From: Thermodesulfatator sp.
GTDB taxonomy: Bacteria; Desulfobacterota; Thermodesulfobacteria; Thermodesulfobacteriales; Thermodesulfobacteriaceae
NCBI GenBank assembly: GCA_027036915.1
Contig: JALWCD010000116.1
Coordinates: forward strand, 1,493 to 9,797
Direction of reading: 5' to 3'
Length of the DNA stretch: 8,305 nt
In this document: positions 6,238 through 8,305 of the stretch, piece after piece
Layout: each line of letters begins with the position of its first letter
Position numbering within the stretch: position 1 is the stretch's first letter
The notes under the pieces: generated by a model
What the model was told of the DNA's origin: nothing
Seen by the model: only the letters and a program-made list of their open reading frames with translations
The model's database searches: none
Program-made: the position numbers and the translations under genes

Positions 6238-6816
6238 ATGCCGGCCACGCCGGAAAGCGTCTGGGAGTTTCTTTTAAAGGTGGGGGAAGAAATAAGGGAG
6301 TTGCGAGAACAAAACAAAGAATTGCGGGAAAGTATCAAGGAACTAAGGGAACAGGGGAAGGAAACGGATCGGAGAATCAAAGAGCTTTCTCATCTTTTCA
6401 CCACGCAGTGGGGGAAGTTGGTGGAGGCTCTGGTGGAGCCCGGGGCGGTAAATCTTTTTCGGGAGCGTGGGATCAACATACGCTATACCTCCCGTCGTAT
6501 AGAGGTGGAAGACGAAAAAGGAAGAAAGATCGCGGAGTTCGATATCTTTCTGGAAAACGATGATGAGCTGGTAGTTATCGAGGTAAAGACCACGGTGAAA
6601 AAGGAGGATGTGGATTGGTTTTTGGAGAAGATGAGCCGTTTTAAGGAGTGGTTTCCGAAGTATAAGCGGTATAAGGTTTACGGAGCCATAGCCGGGATAA
6701 GTTTTGATGAGGGTGTGGACCGGTATGCTTACAGGAGGGGTCTTTTCGTGCTCAAGTCCGAGGGAGGCATCATCAGGATAGCCAACGATCCGGATTTCAG
6801 TCCGCGGGTCTGGTAA
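6238..6816 (+). CDS. Coiled-coil protein with PD-(D/E)XK nuclease-like domain
   Basis: This 192-residue protein has two parts. Residues about 14-50 are a charged helical region with repeating ELRE/IKEL units, likely a coiled coil for self-association. Residues about 55-190 look like a restriction-endonuclease-like fold: E63 in the first helix, D102 after a short strand (AEFDIF), and E115-V-K117 in VVIEVKTT, the D...ExK pattern of metal-dependent nucleases. It resembles uncharacterised DUF3782-like families that occur in thermophiles and cyanobacteria; that assignment is from memory of the style, not a search. No methyltransferase or specificity partner is present. Start ATG 6238 follows GGGAGG (6226-6231) at 6-nt spacing. 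It lies 31 nt after cobB and 1 nt before hslO, so it is probably in the same transcript. Function unknown. Confidence 0.75.
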   Translation: MPATPESVWEFLLKVGEEIRELREQNKELRESIKELREQGKETDRRIKELSHLFTTQWGKLVEALVEPGAVNLFRERGINIRYTSRRIEVEDEKGRKIAEFDIFLENDDELVVIEVKTTVKKEDVDWFLEKMSRFKEWFPKYKRYKVYGAIAGISFDEGVDRYAYRRGLFVLKSEGGIIRIANDPDFSPRVW

Positions 6817-6817
6817 G

Positions 6818-7693
6818 ATGGCTTACGTGGTAAGAGGACTGGCCCGGGAAGGGAGTTTTCGGGTTCTGGCCGTAGAATGTCGGGAAGTAGTAGAGGAAGC
6901 ACGTCGTCTCCAGGGGCTTTCCCCTACGGCGACCGCGGCCCTGGGAAGGGCGCTGGCCGCGGCGGCCCTTCTGGCCGCGGATCTTAAGACCGGGCGCGTC
7001 ATGCTCCAGATAAACGGAGGGGGGCCTCTGGGAGAGATCATCGCCGAGGGAGACGCCGAGGGGAATCTCCGGGGCACGGTCCAACACCCGCACGTGCACC
7101 TTGAGCCCCGGGAAGGCAAACTCGCGGTGGGAGCCGCGGTGGGTAAAAACGGTTTTCTTTCGGTGATTCGAGACCTAGGACTTAAGGAACCCTATCAGGG
7201 CTCGGTGGCGCTGGTCTCGGGAGAGATAGCCCAGGATCTGGCCTACTATCTTACGGTCTCGGAACAGGTCCCCTCGGCGGTGGCCCTGGGAGTGCTGGTG
7301 GATGTGGACGGTTCGGTCAGGGAAGCCGGTGGTTTTCTGGTGCAGCGTATGCCGGCGGCCGGGCCGGAGGATATCGCCGCGGCTGAGGAGGCGCTTTCAG
7401 CTATTGCTCCGGTGACCGAGCTCCTCTCGCAGGGGCTTTCTCCGGAAGATATCCTGGAAAAGATCTTTCCGGGACGCATAGAGATCCTTGAGAAACGGTC
7501 GCTCTCTTATGGTTGCCGGTGCTCGCGGGAAAGGGTGGAGGCCGCCCTGGTGGCCTTGGGACGGGAAGAACTTTCGACCCTCGTCGAGAGAGGCGAGCCT
7601 GCCAGGGTGACCTGCCATTTCTGCCGCAAGGAGTACGAGGTTTCTCTGAAGGACCTGAGGCGTCTTCTGGCCGATTTGTATAAACCTCACTGA
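6818..7693 (+). CDS. hslO: Redox-regulated chaperone Hsp33
   Basis: A 291-residue cytoplasmic holdase chaperone, activated by oxidation or unfolding and inactive when its zinc is bound by reduced cysteines. The N-terminal substrate-binding core includes LGRALAAAALLA (42-53) and QINGGGPLGEI (64-74). GEIAQDLAYYLTVSEQVPSA (135-154) is highly typical of Hsp33. The C-terminal redox switch is complete: C233-x-C235 and C266-x2-C269. Length matches the family. The ATG at 6818 is one base after the preceding stop and lacks a strong Shine-Dalgarno, so translation is probably coupled. No heat-shock-type promoter was recognised immediately upstream. Confidence 0.96.
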   Translation: MAYVVRGLAREGSFRVLAVECREVVEEARRLQGLSPTATAALGRALAAAALLAADLKTGRVMLQINGGGPLGEIIAEGDAEGNLRGTVQHPHVHLEPREGKLAVGAAVGKNGFLSVIRDLGLKEPYQGSVALVSGEIAQDLAYYLTVSEQVPSAVALGVLVDVDGSVREAGGFLVQRMPAAGPEDIAAAEEALSAIAPVTELLSQGLSPEDILEKIFPGRIEILEKRSLSYGCRCSRERVEAALVALGREELSTLVERGEPARVTCHFCRKEYEVSLKDLRRLLADLYKPH

Positions 7694-7695
7694 GT

Positions 7696-8305
7696 ATGGC
7701 CGGCAATCTTTTTCGGATCTGGGCCCTCCTCAGGGAAGGGGTGGAAAGAGGGGTCTTTCCCGGAGCGGTGGCCTCTATCCGAACCCCTGAAAAATCCTAT
7801 ATCCTGGCGGTGGGTTTCCGGGCTCTCCTTCCCGAAAGGGAAGACAACGATGAGACCACCCTTTATGATCTGGCTTCCCTCACCAAACCTCTGGCTACCA
7901 CGCTGGCTCTCATGAAACTGGTTTCCCGGGGGCGGCTCTCCCTGGAGGATCCTCTGGAACGCTTTTTCCCGCAAGAAGTTTTCGGAGTTTCTCTTTATCG
8001 GAAGGTAACCCTGAGAGAGGTCCTTTCCCACGCGGCGGGTTTTCCGGCCTGGCGACCCTATTTTAAGGAACTGCAGCGGTGGCCCCTCGGCCGGAGGCGG
8101 GAGGTTATTCTCCGCCTGACTCTTTCCGAACCCCCGGTCTATCCTCCGGGAGAGAGGGAACTTTACAGCGACCTGGGCTTCTTTGTCCTGGGAGAGGTGG
8201 TAACCAGGGTTGCCGGTCTGCCTTTTGAAGAATATGTGGAACGCCTTTTCCGGGAAATAGTTCCGGAGGTCTCCCGGGCGCTTCTTTTTCGCCCTTCCCT
8301 TAAGG
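7696..8305 (+). CDS. Serine beta-lactamase-like hydrolase (partial, 3' end outside window)
   Basis: The frame is open from ATG 7696 to the window edge, giving 203 codons without the C-terminus. It belongs to the class C beta-lactamase/penicillin-binding-like serine hydrolase superfamily. It shows FPGAVASI near the N-terminus, the catalytic S-x-x-K motif S61-LTK64 within DLASLTKPLATT, LSHAAGFP (110-117), and the second motif Y157-S-D159 followed by LGFFVLGEVV, where Y-x-N is more usual. The third (KTG/HTG-like) motif would be beyond the edge. Its substrate could be a peptide, ester or cell-wall compound and cannot be told. No signal peptide is visible, which suggests a cytoplasmic enzyme. It starts 2 nt after the hslO stop without a clear Shine-Dalgarno, pointing to coupled translation. 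Confidence 0.85.
   Translation, partial: MAGNLFRIWALLREGVERGVFPGAVASIRTPEKSYILAVGFRALLPEREDNDETTLYDLASLTKPLATTLALMKLVSRGRLSLEDPLERFFPQEVFGVSLYRKVTLREVLSHAAGFPAWRPYFKELQRWPLGRRREVILRLTLSEPPVYPPGERELYSDLGFFVLGEVVTRVAGLPFEEYVERLFREIVPEVSRALLFRPSLK

Noticed and set aside
7687..8031. - strand open frame opposite the serine hydrolase
   Set aside because: The + strand frame here carries the SxxK and YSD motifs and stays open to the window edge; the antisense product has no recognisable feature.
1..8305. CRISPR arrays, tRNA/rRNA genes, insertion sequences or attachment sites
   Set aside because: No regularly spaced repeats, cloverleaf-like segments, transposase motifs or terminal inverted repeats were seen in reading both strands by eye.

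Overview
The window reads as GC-rich bacterial chromosome with dense gene packing. The proteins are rich in Glu, Lys and Arg, and the gene set is housekeeping plus one toxin-antitoxin-type pair. This suits a thermophilic, sulfur-metabolising bacterium of the Thermodesulfobacteria/Desulfobacterota kind. That placement is an impression from protein style, not a database result.

Layout. (1) Positions 1-1247 hold an ammonium transporter gene (amt) on the + strand. It is preceded by a close match to a sigma-54 promoter (15-30) and by a perfect 7-bp inverted repeat whose downstream arm contains the ribosome binding site (37-59). (2) Positions 1232-2512 hold folC on the - strand, converging on amt; the two coding regions overlap by 16 nt. 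(3) Positions 2513-2706 are the divergent folC/acs spacer, with a perfect TATAAT, a short palindrome near the expected transcription start, and a strong acs ribosome binding site. (4) From 2707 to the window end, seven + strand genes lie almost back to back: acs (acetyl-CoA synthetase), an MNT-type nucleotidyltransferase (mntA-like), a HEPN/DUF86 protein (hepT-like), a class III-type sirtuin (cobB-like), a coiled-coil PD-(D/E)XK nuclease-fold protein, hslO (Hsp33), and the first 203 codons of a serine beta-lactamase-like hydrolase cut by the window edge. Junctions are -1, -4, overlap, 31, 1 and 2 nt, so this looks like one operon.

How the genes may work together. Acs activates acetate to acetyl-CoA and carries the C-terminal lysine that CobB-type sirtuins deacetylate in other bacteria, so acs and cobB form a recognisable enzyme/reactivator pair. 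The unusual point is that an MNT/HEPN pair sits between them, translationally coupled on both sides.

The most notable observation is a run of eight T at 5467-5474 near the 3' end of hepT. As written, hepT misses its natural end and runs 68 nt into cobB with an unrelated tail. With nine T it would end in a family-like C-terminus at a TGA that overlaps the cobB ATG (ATGA). With seven T it would fuse in frame to cobB. This is either a sequencing or assembly error, a real frameshift, or a slippage site. In addition, the HEPN catalytic arginine is replaced by lysine (K100).
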